A program made the position numbers and the translations under genes. Shown one piece after another: positions 27,270 to 35,517 of a stretch of 64,000 nt of DNA. The stretch is from CAYYIS01 sp964470965. Lineage in GTDB: Bacteria; JAAXHH01; JABIQT01. The stretch spans positions 1 to 64,000 of the forward strand of contig CAYYIS010000020.1 in assembly GCA_964470965.1 (NCBI GenBank), in the 5' to 3' direction. The stretch's first letter is position 1. Every line of letters begins with the position of its first letter. The notes under the pieces were generated by a model that ran no database searches, was not told where the DNA came from, and saw nothing but the letters and a program-made list of their open reading frames with translations.

Positions 27270-27650
27270 ATTCTGATAGATTTGAATAAGATTCCCGCAG
27301 GTATCGTCAAACAGGGCGATCATGACCCCTCCCACATCCGTCGGATCCGTATGAAACCTCACACCCAGCGCCTTTAACTGTTCGCACTCTTTTTCTATAT
27401 CATCCGTTGCAAAGGCCGTGAGTGGAATTCCCTGCTCAAAAAGGGCCTTCTGATATACAGAAGCTGCTGGGTTGGCATTCGGCTCAAGCACCAGTTCGAT
27501 CTCATCCGGCCCCTCGGGCGAGACGACCGTCAGCCAGCTGTATTCACCCATCGGAATTTCTACCTTTTTAACAAAGCCCAGAATCTCCGTATAAAACTTA
27601 AGCGCTTTTTTCTGATCGTCTACAATAATACCGCACAGCTGAATTTTCAT
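27267..27650 (-). CDS. VOC (glyoxalase/bleomycin-resistance) superfamily protein
   Basis: A 127-residue protein with the two beta-alpha-beta-beta-beta modules of the vicinal oxygen chelate fold. The first is MKIQLCGIIVDDQKKALKFY with ELVLEPNAN, the second VGGVMIALFDDTCGNLIQIYQ. The Glu in EIELVLE and the Asp-Xaa-Xaa-Gly-Asn C-terminal motif are typical. Family members include glyoxalases, dioxygenases and resistance proteins; nothing narrows it further. It follows a 99-residue unknown gene by 22 bp on the same strand and probably shares its promoter. Confidence 0.85.
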   Translation of the reverse strand: MKIQLCGIIVDDQKKALKFYTEILGFVKKVEIPMGEYSWLTVVSPEGPDEIELVLEPNANPAASVYQKALFEQGIPLTAFATDDIEKECEQLKALGVRFHTDPTDVGGVMIALFDDTCGNLIQIYQN

Positions 27651-27672
27651 CGCACATCCCCATTATTTACGG

Positions 27673-27972
27673 TCACAGCAGATTCATCGACAGTTCTGAC
27701 CGAACTTTAGCAACCGACCGACGCCGGGATACAGAATCTCCCAATGGAACCAACGGTATACGTCTTTCTTTGAGGGTTTCGCTCAAACGATTCAGACCGG
27801 CTGGGTCTCCCCATGCCAGAACCGAACTGCCGGCACGATATTCCCGCAGAACCCTATCGATACACCGATCGAAAAACGGCTCGGCAGGAAACATCACAGT
27901 AATATGACTTTTGTTGCCCCGGGCCCACTTGAACACCTTGCCGCCTTCAAACCCTTGATACATGAGCACCAT
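27673..27972 (-). CDS. Unknown 99-residue protein
   Basis: Not recognised. The ATG at 27972 was chosen because it follows AAAGGGGGG and because the predicted promoter start (about 28006) lies downstream of the longer open frame's first codon at 28014. The chain is basic and rich in Arg/Ser near the C-terminus (SVSRRRSVAKVRSELS). The central part (FFDRCIDRVLREYRAGSSV) looks helical and LAWGDPAGLNRLSETLKER suggests an alpha/beta fold. There is no signal peptide or metal motif. It is co-oriented with the VOC gene 22 bp downstream. Confidence 0.5.
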   Translation of the reverse strand: MVLMYQGFEGGKVFKWARGNKSHITVMFPAEPFFDRCIDRVLREYRAGSSVLAWGDPAGLNRLSETLKERRIPLVPLGDSVSRRRSVAKVRSELSMNLL

Positions 27973-27999
27973 CGTCCAGCCCCCCTTTCTATGCCGAGC

Positions 28000-28040
28000 A
28001 AACACTAAACACAAGATAAGTGTTTTATTCTGTTTGTCAA
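28000..28040 (-). promoter_or_regulatory. Promoter with operator-like palindromes for the unknown-VOC pair
   Basis: On the minus strand TTGACA (28040-28035), 16 bases, then TATCTT (28018-28013). The -10 is enclosed by the palindrome AAACAC-N7-GTGTTT, and a second pair AAACACT/AGTGTTT (28000-28006 and 28019-28025) overlaps it. Repeats centred on the -10 are the usual place for a repressor. The regulator is not known. The rest of 28041-28328 shows no gene. Confidence 0.55.
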
Positions 28041-28328
28041 GTGTATTTTACGAGGTGCCGTATCTCCCCTTATGTGAAAGTTGATCCCTATTCACTTAAT
28101 ATATCCTGTATCAAAAAAATGGTGCATCTCCGTCATTGATTTTACACGCAAGAACAGCACCATCGGATTCAATAATTCCTATGATATTTTTTAATATCCC
28201 GCTGGTTGATGTCTAGGATACATGGTTTTTGGGTTTTGCACGCAAATGGGCAAGATGTGATGCTCTGTCACACAGTCTGAAAAGGAGGGAAAAACTCGTT
28301 AGGGGATTGAAAAAAAACTCTTTGGATA

Positions 28329-28369
28329 GCCAAAAGCGGCGAACCGTTTGGTGGCTGGCCGCTTTCGGC
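28329..28369 (-). terminator. Terminator hairpin of the kynurenine operon
   Basis: GCCAAAAGCGGC (28329-28340) pairs with GCCGCTTTCGGC (28358-28369) over 12 bp with one G-U pair. It starts one base after the dioxygenase stop. On the minus strand a run of eight T follows after a short gap (28318-28311). Confidence 0.65.
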
Positions 28370-28370
28370 G

Positions 28371-28895
28371 TTATTTGGCAGGCGCTTCCATGATCTCACC
28401 ACAGTTTTTACATGTGCGATACTCCTGGCTGGCGAAGAACCGATTCATGACAGGAGGGAGTTGGCGTACGATGTCCTCCAGATGAAAATACTCATCGTAC
28501 AGCTTTTCGTTACAGCTCTCGCAGAACCACATGAACCCGTCCTGCCTTGCCCCGTCCTTACGGATTAGTTCCATGACCAGTCCCACCGTATCTGCGGGAC
28601 GCTGTGGTGAATGGGGCACTTTTGGCGGAAGCAGAAATATTTCACCTTCTTTAATCGGAATATCCACAGGCTCGCCGTCATCGATAATCTTCAATACAAT
28701 ATCGCCTTCTATCTGGTAGAAAAACTCCTCTCCTTCGTTATAGTGGTAATCCTTCCGAGCGTTTGGACCACCAACGATCATTACGATGAAATCTTCCGCT
28801 TCGGTATAGACGCACTGATTTCCAACCGGCGGCTTGAGCAGATGGCGGTGTTCTTCAATCCAGCCTTTGAAATTAAACGGAGGAGTTACAGCCAT
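28371..28895 (-). CDS. nbaC: 3-hydroxyanthranilate 3,4-dioxygenase
   Basis: A 174-residue Fe(II) cupin that opens the ring of 3-hydroxyanthranilate to 2-amino-3-carboxymuconate semialdehyde. The iron ligands are in DYHYNEGEEFFYQIEG (His and Glu) and PPKVPHSPQRP (His). The C-terminal rubredoxin-like site of bacterial enzymes is complete: CESC near residue 125 and CKNC near residue 160. Length equals characterised bacterial forms. It is the last gene of a five-gene kynurenine operon and is followed directly by a hairpin terminator. Confidence 0.95.
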   Translation of the reverse strand: MAVTPPFNFKGWIEEHRHLLKPPVGNQCVYTEAEDFIVMIVGGPNARKDYHYNEGEEFFYQIEGDIVLKIIDDGEPVDIPIKEGEIFLLPPKVPHSPQRPADTVGLVMELIRKDGARQDGFMWFCESCNEKLYDEYFHLEDIVRQLPPVMNRFFASQEYRTCKNCGEIMEAPAK

Positions 28896-28931
28896 GATGT
28901 TTCTCCTAGTGGCTTGGTGATTGATTTCCTG

Positions 28932-29351
28932 TCATATCGTCGCGATACATTTGACCTCGACGGCGATCTTTGTCGGCAAGCGACTCACTTCTACGGTAGT
29001 GCGGGACGGCTGATTGTCTTTGAAATACTCGGCATAGATACGGTTGAAAATCGGAAAATCATCCTGCATGTTAATCAGAAATACCGTGACATCGATCAGA
29101 TTTTCCCAACTGGATCCGGCGTCCTCCAAAATGTAGCGGACGTTCCGAAAAACCGAGTGGCACTGGGCTTCGATGTCATAGGAGGCGATGTCGCCGTCCT
29201 CGTCCAGTGTCACGCCGGGAATGGCGGATACGCCCTTCTCCCGCGGGCCGATGCCTGAGAGAAACAAAAGGTCTCCGACCCGACGGGCGTGTGGATACGG
29301 TCCGACCGGATCAGGCGCTCGGTCAGAATTAAAAACGTCGTCGTAGTTCAT
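28932..29351 (-). CDS. RidA-family protein, probable 2-aminomuconate deaminase
   Basis: A 139-residue RidA/YjgF-fold protein: GPYPHARRVGDLLFLSGIGP, then SVFRNVRYILEDAGSSWENL, then PSRTTVEVSRLPTKIAVEVK. The conserved Arg in PSRTT and the Glu at the C-terminus are in place. Generic RidA removes reactive enamines, but the homologue in aminophenol and anthranilate operons (AmnD/NbaF) deaminates 2-aminomuconate to 4-oxalocrotonate. Its place between the semialdehyde dehydrogenase and the dioxygenase (gaps of 18 and 36 bp) favours the latter role. Confidence 0.88.
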   Translation of the reverse strand: MNYDDVFNSDRAPDPVGPYPHARRVGDLLFLSGIGPREKGVSAIPGVTLDEDGDIASYDIEAQCHSVFRNVRYILEDAGSSWENLIDVTVFLINMQDDFPIFNRIYAEYFKDNQPSRTTVEVSRLPTKIAVEVKCIATI

Positions 29352-29369
29352 CGCAAATCCCTGTTTTAG

Positions 29370-30812
29370 TTAAAGCTTTATGCAAACGTTCTTGGGCTCC
29401 GTAAAGAAACGAAATGCTTCCAGACCGCCTTCCCGTCCCACACCGGATTGCTTCATACCGCCGAACGGCGTTCGCAAATCGCGAAGCATCCAGCAATTAA
29501 TCCATATAATGCCCGAATTCAGGCGATTCGCAATGCGGTGCGCCCGCGTCAGATTTTCCGTCCACAGCGATGCGGCCAGGCCGTAAGGTGTACCGTTGGC
29601 ATATGATAGGACTTCCTCTTCGGTATCGAATGGAATGAGCGTAACGACCGGACCGAATATTTCCTCCTGGTTCGTCCGGCAGGTTGCGGGCAGTCCCTCG
29701 ATGACGGTGGGCGCCACGAACCAGCCATTTCGACAACGACCTTCAGGGATCACCCGGGTGCCGCCGCACAGTATATCACCGCCTTCTTCCTTCGCCAGAC
29801 CGATATACGCCAGGACCTTCTCCATATGTGCATGGGATACCACCGCACCCAGACATATACCTTCATCCAGTGGGTCGCCGACTGTCAGTTTTCGCGACCG
29901 GGCGACGAAGTCGTCCCGGAATGTGTCGTACAGTGAGCGTTCAATAAAGATCCGGGAACCGCACAGACAGATTTCGCCCTGATTGGAGAATGATGAGCGG
30001 AGTGATGTTTCCATCATCTCTTCGTACCGGCAGTCCGCGAAGATAATATTGGGATTCTTACCCCCAAGCTCTAGCGACAGCTTTTTGAACATCGGCGCCG
30101 CCGTGGCCGCGATGGCAGCGCCTGTTTCAGTGCCGCCGGTGAAAGAGATGATTGGAACCTCGGGATGTGCCGTGATGGCGCCGCCGACCTTGTGTCCGTA
30201 TCCGTGCACGATATTGAGCACACCTGGGGGCAGTTCCGCTTCGATGCACAGTTTTGCCAGATGAAACGCGGTCATAGGCGTCAGCTCCGACGGCTTACCC
30301 ACAACGCAGTTTCCGGCTGCCAGGGCGGGTGCTATCTTCCAGGTAAACAGGTACAGCGGCAGATTCCAAGGAGAGATACACCCTGCCACGCCGATGGGAT
30401 TCCTCAACGTGTAATTAACCGCCGAATCCTCCATGGCGTGCGATTCGCTCGAGAACTGCTGAATAGCTGAAGCGAAGAATCTAAAATTGCTGGCAGCCCG
30501 CGGAATATCTACCGTCCGCGCCAGAGACACCGGTTTACCGTTATCCACCGACTCGGCGTTAGACAGCCGGTCCAGATCTCGTTCGATCAACCCGGCCACC
30601 GCAGAGAGACAACGCGCCCGTTCTTCGGCAGGCGTAGTGGACCAACCGGGAAACGCGGCAGAAGCCGCTTCCACGGCGGTCGCCACGTCCTGTTTATCGG
30701 AATCTGGCACAAGGCTGTACACCTCTCCGGTCGCCGGAGTGTGGTTATTGATATATTTCCCGGAAACCGGCTCGACCAATGTGCCGTTTATATAGTTTTG
30801 AATGATTTGCAT
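29370..30812 (-). CDS. Aldehyde dehydrogenase, probable 2-aminomuconate semialdehyde dehydrogenase
   Basis: About 480 residues of the NAD-dependent aldehyde dehydrogenase superfamily. The general base Glu is in LELGGKNPNI, the nucleophile region reads SNQGEICLCGSR, as in AMSDH/HMSDH-type enzymes, and CISPWNLPLYLFTWKIAPAL is the cofactor strand. EEIFGPVVTL and FGGMKQSGVGREGG complete the fold. The operon context (kynU, kmo, RidA, 3-HAA dioxygenase) points to oxidation of 2-aminomuconate semialdehyde. The start at MQIIQNYING fits family N-termini; an in-frame GTG six codons upstream is possible. Confidence 0.9.
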   Translation of the reverse strand: MQIIQNYINGTLVEPVSGKYINNHTPATGEVYSLVPDSDKQDVATAVEAASAAFPGWSTTPAEERARCLSAVAGLIERDLDRLSNAESVDNGKPVSLARTVDIPRAASNFRFFASAIQQFSSESHAMEDSAVNYTLRNPIGVAGCISPWNLPLYLFTWKIAPALAAGNCVVGKPSELTPMTAFHLAKLCIEAELPPGVLNIVHGYGHKVGGAITAHPEVPIISFTGGTETGAAIAATAAPMFKKLSLELGGKNPNIIFADCRYEEMMETSLRSSFSNQGEICLCGSRIFIERSLYDTFRDDFVARSRKLTVGDPLDEGICLGAVVSHAHMEKVLAYIGLAKEEGGDILCGGTRVIPEGRCRNGWFVAPTVIEGLPATCRTNQEEIFGPVVTLIPFDTEEEVLSYANGTPYGLAASLWTENLTRAHRIANRLNSGIIWINCWMLRDLRTPFGGMKQSGVGREGGLEAFRFFTEPKNVCIKL

Positions 30813-30923
30813 CGGGCATACCATTTTCACTGGTTCATTGAGAGGGCGGCAGGTACATGATGCCGCTATGGTTTGGCGGCTGCCACATCAGGACATACGC
30901 CACAAAGGTCCCAAGCAATCCGT

Positions 30924-32291
30924 TCATCCTTCCTGATATTTACCCAGATGCTCCTTCACCAGCTTTTCCGCAGTCTCCCAGTCCACTTCGTCGACTGAAG
31001 TCAAGGATGAGCATAATGTCTGCAGGATTTCTTCCTGTATTTTCCCGCGCCGAAGGGCCTCGGCATAGGAACCGCGGTGGAAGGATACCAGGGAGTATTT
31101 AGGAATAAAATAGTTGGGGAACTTCATCTCCAGCGCCAGACCTAACTGGCTCTGCAGCACAAACGCCTCGTCCAAAACCCGGTCTCGCATCTCTATGTAG
31201 TTACCCAACGCCATATCCGCGATGGCGTCTGCATTATCTTTGCGGCGGAATCCGAATGACTCGAATACTCTCTCCCAGTCCGGCCAGTGCTGACCGATAC
31301 ATTCGTCCAGAACGGTACAATCTTCAAAGCCGCAGTTCATCCCCTGTCCAAAAAACGGAACGATGGCGTGGGCCGCATCGCCCATAAGGAGGGCTCTGTT
31401 CTGATAGTGCCACGGAAAGCATTTGACGGTCACCAGGGCACCGGTGGGATTTGCGAAATATAGATCCGCCAAATCAGGGATCATGGCCGCGGCGTCCGGA
31501 AACTGCCGCTGGAAAAACGAGCGCACCTGATTTGAATCCGAAAGACGGTCGAAGCTGTCGTCACCTTCGTACGGAAAGAACAGCGTGCAGGTAAAACTAC
31601 CGTCAGGATTGGGGAGCGCTATGAGCATGTACAGACCGCGGGGCCATATGTGCAGCGCGTTCGGTTCCAAGAGGAATGTGCCGTCAGGTCCCGGCGGGAT
31701 GATCAGTTCCTTGTAGCCGTGATCCAGATATTCCTGGGAAAAGTTGAACCGACCGGCGTCCTGCAGTGCGGTGCGTACGGCGGAACCGGAGCCGTCCGCC
31801 GCGATGATCCTATCGGGTGTGAACGACCAGGTCTCGCCCTGAGCGTTTTGCATGAAGACCTCGCCTGATGCCATTTCCATGGTCAAACATCTTTCATGAA
31901 AAAAGAAACGGACACCTTCGTATCGTTCCGCCGCCGTGATTAGCGTCTTGTTTAATTCACCCCTGGAAACGGAATATATAACCTCCGTTTCGTTCTTGCC
32001 GTACGGATGCAGCTTCAGTTCTCCGTCGGACAAATGTAACATCCGCCCTCTCATCGGAATGGCCAGGTCCATAACCTCATCGACAACCCCCACCTGTCCC
32101 AGCGCATAGATGCCCCGCAGGGACATGGCCATATTGATCGACCGACCGGCGCTGATCTGTGTGGCACGCATATCAGGCCGGCGCTCGTAAACATCCACAC
32201 TGAACCCGCGTCTGGCTAAAAAAATGGCCATGAGCGAACCGACCAGGCCACCGCCGATGATAGTTACCGTTTGTTTCGATTCTGTCGTCAT
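30924..32291 (-). CDS. kmo: Kynurenine 3-monooxygenase
   Basis: A 455-residue FAD monooxygenase that hydroxylates kynurenine with NADPH and O2. The Rossmann motif is VTIIGGGLVGSLMAIFLARRG, split here by position 10-30, and SAGRSINMAMSLRG carries the FAD/substrate Arg. The DG motif is IIAADGSGSAVR, GDAAHAIVPFFGQGMNCGFED is the ribityl-binding GD motif, and FPNYFIPKYSLVSF follows near the C-terminus. The C-terminal membrane anchor of eukaryotic KMO is absent, so it is probably soluble or loosely bound. It lies 9 bp after kynU. Confidence 0.95.
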   Translation of the reverse strand: MTTESKQTVTIIGGGLVGSLMAIFLARRGFSVDVYERRPDMRATQISAGRSINMAMSLRGIYALGQVGVVDEVMDLAIPMRGRMLHLSDGELKLHPYGKNETEVIYSVSRGELNKTLITAAERYEGVRFFFHERCLTMEMASGEVFMQNAQGETWSFTPDRIIAADGSGSAVRTALQDAGRFNFSQEYLDHGYKELIIPPGPDGTFLLEPNALHIWPRGLYMLIALPNPDGSFTCTLFFPYEGDDSFDRLSDSNQVRSFFQRQFPDAAAMIPDLADLYFANPTGALVTVKCFPWHYQNRALLMGDAAHAIVPFFGQGMNCGFEDCTVLDECIGQHWPDWERVFESFGFRRKDNADAIADMALGNYIEMRDRVLDEAFVLQSQLGLALEMKFPNYFIPKYSLVSFHRGSYAEALRRGKIQEEILQTLCSSLTSVDEVDWETAEKLVKEHLGKYQEG

Positions 32292-32300
32292 AATGGCACC

Positions 32301-33572
32301 TTATACTGCTCGACTACGATTGGCTTCTCCAAGCAACTCTACCAACCGGTAAACGTCAGTAAAGGTGTTATACAACGGGATCGGTGTCACGCGGATCACA
32401 TCCGGTTCACGCCAGTCGCACAGGACACCGGACTGCTCCAATCGCTCGTATACGGCCGGACCGTTCCGGTTAACCCTAAGGGATAACTGTGCGCCACGCT
32501 GCTTCGGATCTTCCGGGGTAATGATGGTAATATAATCCTTCAGATTGGTTTTTAGAAGGTATTCTAGATAGCCGGTTAACTCTTCGCTCTTTGCACGGAG
32601 TCGATCCATGCCCGCCTCGACGAAGATTTCCAGAGAAGCCCTCAATGACGCCAACGGCAGGATCGGTGGATTACTGAGTTGCCACCCTTCTACACCCGGC
32701 ATGGGTGCGAAAACCGACGGCATTTTGAAACGTGTATCTTTGTCATGGCCCCACCATCCTGCAAAACGGGGAAGGTCAGTACGGTGGGCATGCCGTTCAT
32801 GCACGAATGCGCCGCCCACGCAGCCGGGACCACCGTTCAAGTACTTGTATGAGCACCACACCGCGAAATCCACCTCCCAGTCGTGTAGACGCAACACCAG
32901 GTTCCCGGCCGCATGGGCCAGGTCAAACCCGACCGTGCAACCGTGTCGATGCCCCGATTCCGTGATACGCGCCATGTCGAATGCCTGGCCTGTCAGGTAA
33001 TTGACACCACCCAGCATAATCAAAGCGATTGAGTCCCCTTCCCTTGCCAGAATCGCTTCGATATCCTCGGCACGTATAACATCTTCGCCTTCGCGCGGCA
33101 TAAGCGGTATTACACTGTCTATCGGATCGAACCCATGAAATAACACCTGTGAGGCAACCGCGTACTGATCGGACGGAAAAGCAGTGCCTTCTATGACAAT
33201 TTTGTACCGTTGCGGCGTAGGTCGGTAGAACGACACCATCATCAGGTGCAGGTTGACCGTCAGTGTATTCATGGCCGCCACTTCGATCGGCTGAGCCCCC
33301 ACCACGACGGCCAGATGTTCGGTCAGGATTTCATGGTAGGACACCCAGGGGTACTTGCCCTTGAAATGCCCCTCTACGGCCAGAGTTGCCCAGTCGGAAA
33401 GCTCTTGTTCTACATAAGGTTGGGCAGTCTTAGGCTGTAATCCAAGGGAATGGCCAACGAAGTAGAGAAAATCCCTGGGAATGTGAAAGCGATCACGAAA
33501 GGAAGCCAGCGGATCTTCAGAATCGCAGGTTTGTGCATAGGATTGGGAGATATTGGGCCGAGTCATGATCAT
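32301..33572 (-). CDS. kynU: Kynureninase
   Basis: A 423-residue PLP enzyme that cleaves kynurenine or 3-hydroxykynurenine to (3-hydroxy)anthranilate and alanine. The start region has DFLYFVGHSLGLQPK, PLP contacts are in NTLTVNLHLMM and GFDLAHAAGNL, and the Schiff-base Lys is in WCSYKYLNGGPG. GWWGHDKDTRF and GWQLSNPPILPLASL are classic kynureninase segments. Length is normal. It is the first gene of the operon, about 30 nt downstream of a predicted start site. Since kmo follows, the physiological substrate is probably 3-hydroxykynurenine. Confidence 0.96.
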   Translation of the reverse strand: MIMTRPNISQSYAQTCDSEDPLASFRDRFHIPRDFLYFVGHSLGLQPKTAQPYVEQELSDWATLAVEGHFKGKYPWVSYHEILTEHLAVVVGAQPIEVAAMNTLTVNLHLMMVSFYRPTPQRYKIVIEGTAFPSDQYAVASQVLFHGFDPIDSVIPLMPREGEDVIRAEDIEAILAREGDSIALIMLGGVNYLTGQAFDMARITESGHRHGCTVGFDLAHAAGNLVLRLHDWEVDFAVWCSYKYLNGGPGCVGGAFVHERHAHRTDLPRFAGWWGHDKDTRFKMPSVFAPMPGVEGWQLSNPPILPLASLRASLEIFVEAGMDRLRAKSEELTGYLEYLLKTNLKDYITIITPEDPKQRGAQLSLRVNRNGPAVYERLEQSGVLCDWREPDVIRVTPIPLYNTFTDVYRLVELLGEANRSRAV

Positions 33573-33605
33573 CCTGTTAGTTTAATGCTCCTTGCGAGAA
33601 CATTC

Positions 33606-33633
33606 ATAATAACTGTTGTCTTAGAAAATTCAA
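33606..33633 (-). promoter_or_regulatory. Candidate promoter of the kynurenine operon
   Basis: On the minus strand TTGAAT (33633-33628), 16 bases, then TATTAT (33611-33606), giving a start near 33599. The whole element fits in the 81-bp gap after the GH4 gene. A ribosome-binding AAGGAG (33590s) lies between it and kynU. Confidence 0.5.
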
Positions 33634-33653
33634 AGGGCGAATTTGACGCCACC

Positions 33654-35021
33654 TTATGCGAACCTCGGCATCCATTCACGGTTCGCCAACAGCAGTTCAT
33701 CAGTCATGGCGGCGATTTCGCTGAAGTCGGCAGCGGCACTCAAGGGATCCAGACTCATAGCCTGGACTGCCAGGTCACGGTCGCCGGTCAGGGCGGCATT
33801 CAGAGTCATTTCGTGAACATCCGTGTGCAGCCGGCACAGGCTGCCGATAGCGCCGGGCAGATCGCCGGCTGCTTCGGCCTCTGCCCCGTCGGCGGACACG
33901 TTTCCCAGTGTCTCCACCACACGGTCCTCTGGCAGATTGATGATCTGACCCCGGTTCGGAAGGTTCAGGATGCAGCGTACGGACGTTCCAGTGAGAATCG
34001 CTTTCATAATGGAGGTCATTTCCTCACCGCTCGGAGACCAGTCTATCTCCTGATCTCCCCTTGCGATCCGCTCGATTTCCTCTCGGCTTTTGTCCGCCCG
34101 GTGCCGGCGGGAATCCACGGTTGTTTTTATGACGTCGTATTCCATGGCAAACCCATTGCGCTGGTTGCACAGACTGGGCCAGAATTCAACCAGATGTCGA
34201 TCGCCCACGATGGGCAGATAACCAAACGTGCGGCACAGAGCGAATTTGGCAGCATTGTAGTTGGCGGTGGCGCTGTATTCCGCTCCGTTGGGCTTCATGT
34301 CCCGGTGATCGATCGTGTATTGCCGAATCCGCGGAATCATATCCTCTCCGTGCAAGGTCGCGCGTGTGATCCATATACAATGGTTGACACCGGCGATCGT
34401 GTAGTCGAATCCCTTTTCACCCAGCCACCGGTAAAGATACGTCAATAGATCCACATCATCTGGTCGCCCAAGCCCGAATATGGCGTCCATGAACCGGGGA
34501 AATGCGTGGAATTCGTGGCAGAGGCCGATCACGCGGACGGTCTTCGCGGCCTTGTTCATGGCACGGGTTACCACGCTCATTGGGTTCGTTACGTTCAGAA
34601 GCCAGGCGCCGGGACAAAGTTCTTCCATATCCTCCACGATCTCATAGGCCACCGGTGCGGTGCGGAGCGCGGCCGATACGCCCGATGGCCCCACAGTCAT
34701 GGACACCGGAATCCGTATTCCGTACTTGACGGGGATTTCAAGGTCGTTGTGAAACGCATCCATGCTCCCCGGACTGAATGTGGTCATCACAAAATCCGTA
34801 CCCCTGAGTGCCTCACGGCGATCGGTGAAGACCGAAATTTTGTAGGTCTTACCCCTCACCCGGTTGAATGACTCCAGCATCCTGGCCACAGCGTCTACGG
34901 CGCCCCGTTTAAGATCTACCAGCCGGATCTCGCCATCGTCGACGCAGTCCAGCAGATACACGTCGCGCATAAGACTCTTCATCCACTGGGAGCTACCGCC
35001 CCCGATCACCGTCAGAATCAT
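33654..35021 (-). CDS. Glycoside hydrolase family 4-like NAD-dependent enzyme
   Basis: A 455-residue cytoplasmic protein of GH4, a family that uses NAD and a metal to cleave glycosides by transient oxidation. The N-terminal nucleotide fold starts ILTVIGGGSSQWMKSLMRD. LLNVTNPMSVVT and VIGLCHEFH carry the Asn and metal-binding Cys, and GVNHCIWI carries the metal-binding His. The C-terminal part matches alpha-galacturonidase/alpha-galactosidase-like members in length. Substrate sugar and anomer cannot be read from the sequence. It is oriented with the kynurenine operon but separated by that operon's promoter. Confidence 0.85.
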   Translation of the reverse strand: MILTVIGGGSSQWMKSLMRDVYLLDCVDDGEIRLVDLKRGAVDAVARMLESFNRVRGKTYKISVFTDRREALRGTDFVMTTFSPGSMDAFHNDLEIPVKYGIRIPVSMTVGPSGVSAALRTAPVAYEIVEDMEELCPGAWLLNVTNPMSVVTRAMNKAAKTVRVIGLCHEFHAFPRFMDAIFGLGRPDDVDLLTYLYRWLGEKGFDYTIAGVNHCIWITRATLHGEDMIPRIRQYTIDHRDMKPNGAEYSATANYNAAKFALCRTFGYLPIVGDRHLVEFWPSLCNQRNGFAMEYDVIKTTVDSRRHRADKSREEIERIARGDQEIDWSPSGEEMTSIMKAILTGTSVRCILNLPNRGQIINLPEDRVVETLGNVSADGAEAEAAGDLPGAIGSLCRLHTDVHEMTLNAALTGDRDLAVQAMSLDPLSAAADFSEIAAMTDELLLANREWMPRFA

Positions 35022-35227
35022 CGTCCCACTCCTTATCTTTTTTATATTGCAGATACCAATTCAGTAACTATCAATATATACTCAATCGCTTTTAAACCGG
35101 CCATGATTTCTGTCGGAAATCGTCATTGATTCTGAGTGGATTCTCTAATTTTCATTTTTCAACCGCAGGGGGCTCGATAGTCCTTAAGTGACGCTGAATT
35201 TCAAGTCCAACATGATATCTATTTTGT

Positions 35228-35266
35228 TTGACAACCCGGTGCGCCTGTCGTATCGTAAGGCGCACC
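35228..35266 (+). promoter_or_regulatory. Promoter with 8-bp inverted arms flanking the -10
   Basis: TTGACA (35228-35233), 17 bases, TATCGT (35251-35256). The arms GGTGCGCC (35238-35245) and GGCGCACC (35259-35266) are perfect complements on either side of the -10. This looks like a repressor site, or a hairpin. It reads toward the gene interrupted by the scaffold gap. Confidence 0.55.
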
Positions 35267-35303
35267 AAAGCGAATCCGGTGTTGGTTATCCCGAGAGAAT
35301 TTA

Positions 35304-35392
35304 ATGATCTATGCCCCCGTAAATTACGACATCAATCGGTACATGCCGGACCCGTTAGGACGGTATGCGACGCAACTATTCGAAGAAGCCCG
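35304..35392 (+). CDS. Start of a gene truncated by the scaffold gap
   Basis: An open frame begins at ATG 35304 after GAGAG and codes for about 30 residues (MIYAPVNYDINRYMPDPLGR, then YATQLFEEAR) before running into the N block. It has a promoter 40-75 bases upstream. The codon use looks genuine and the reading continues into the gap, so part of a real gene is missing. The fragment is too short to identify. Confidence 0.45.
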
Positions 35393-35492
35393 NNNNNNNN
35401 NNNNNNNNNNNNNNNNNNNNNNNNNNNNNNNNNNNNNNNNNNNNNNNNNNNNNNNNNNNNNNNNNNNNNNNNNNNNNNNNNNNNNNNNNNNN
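35393..35492. other. Scaffold gap of exactly 100 N
   Basis: One hundred undetermined bases. A round number is the usual placeholder for a gap of unknown length, so the true distance between the flanking sequences, and even their adjacency, should not be assumed. Confidence 0.98.
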
Positions 35493-35517
35493 CCGCTCTA
35501 CAGGGAAAAAACCGGCT

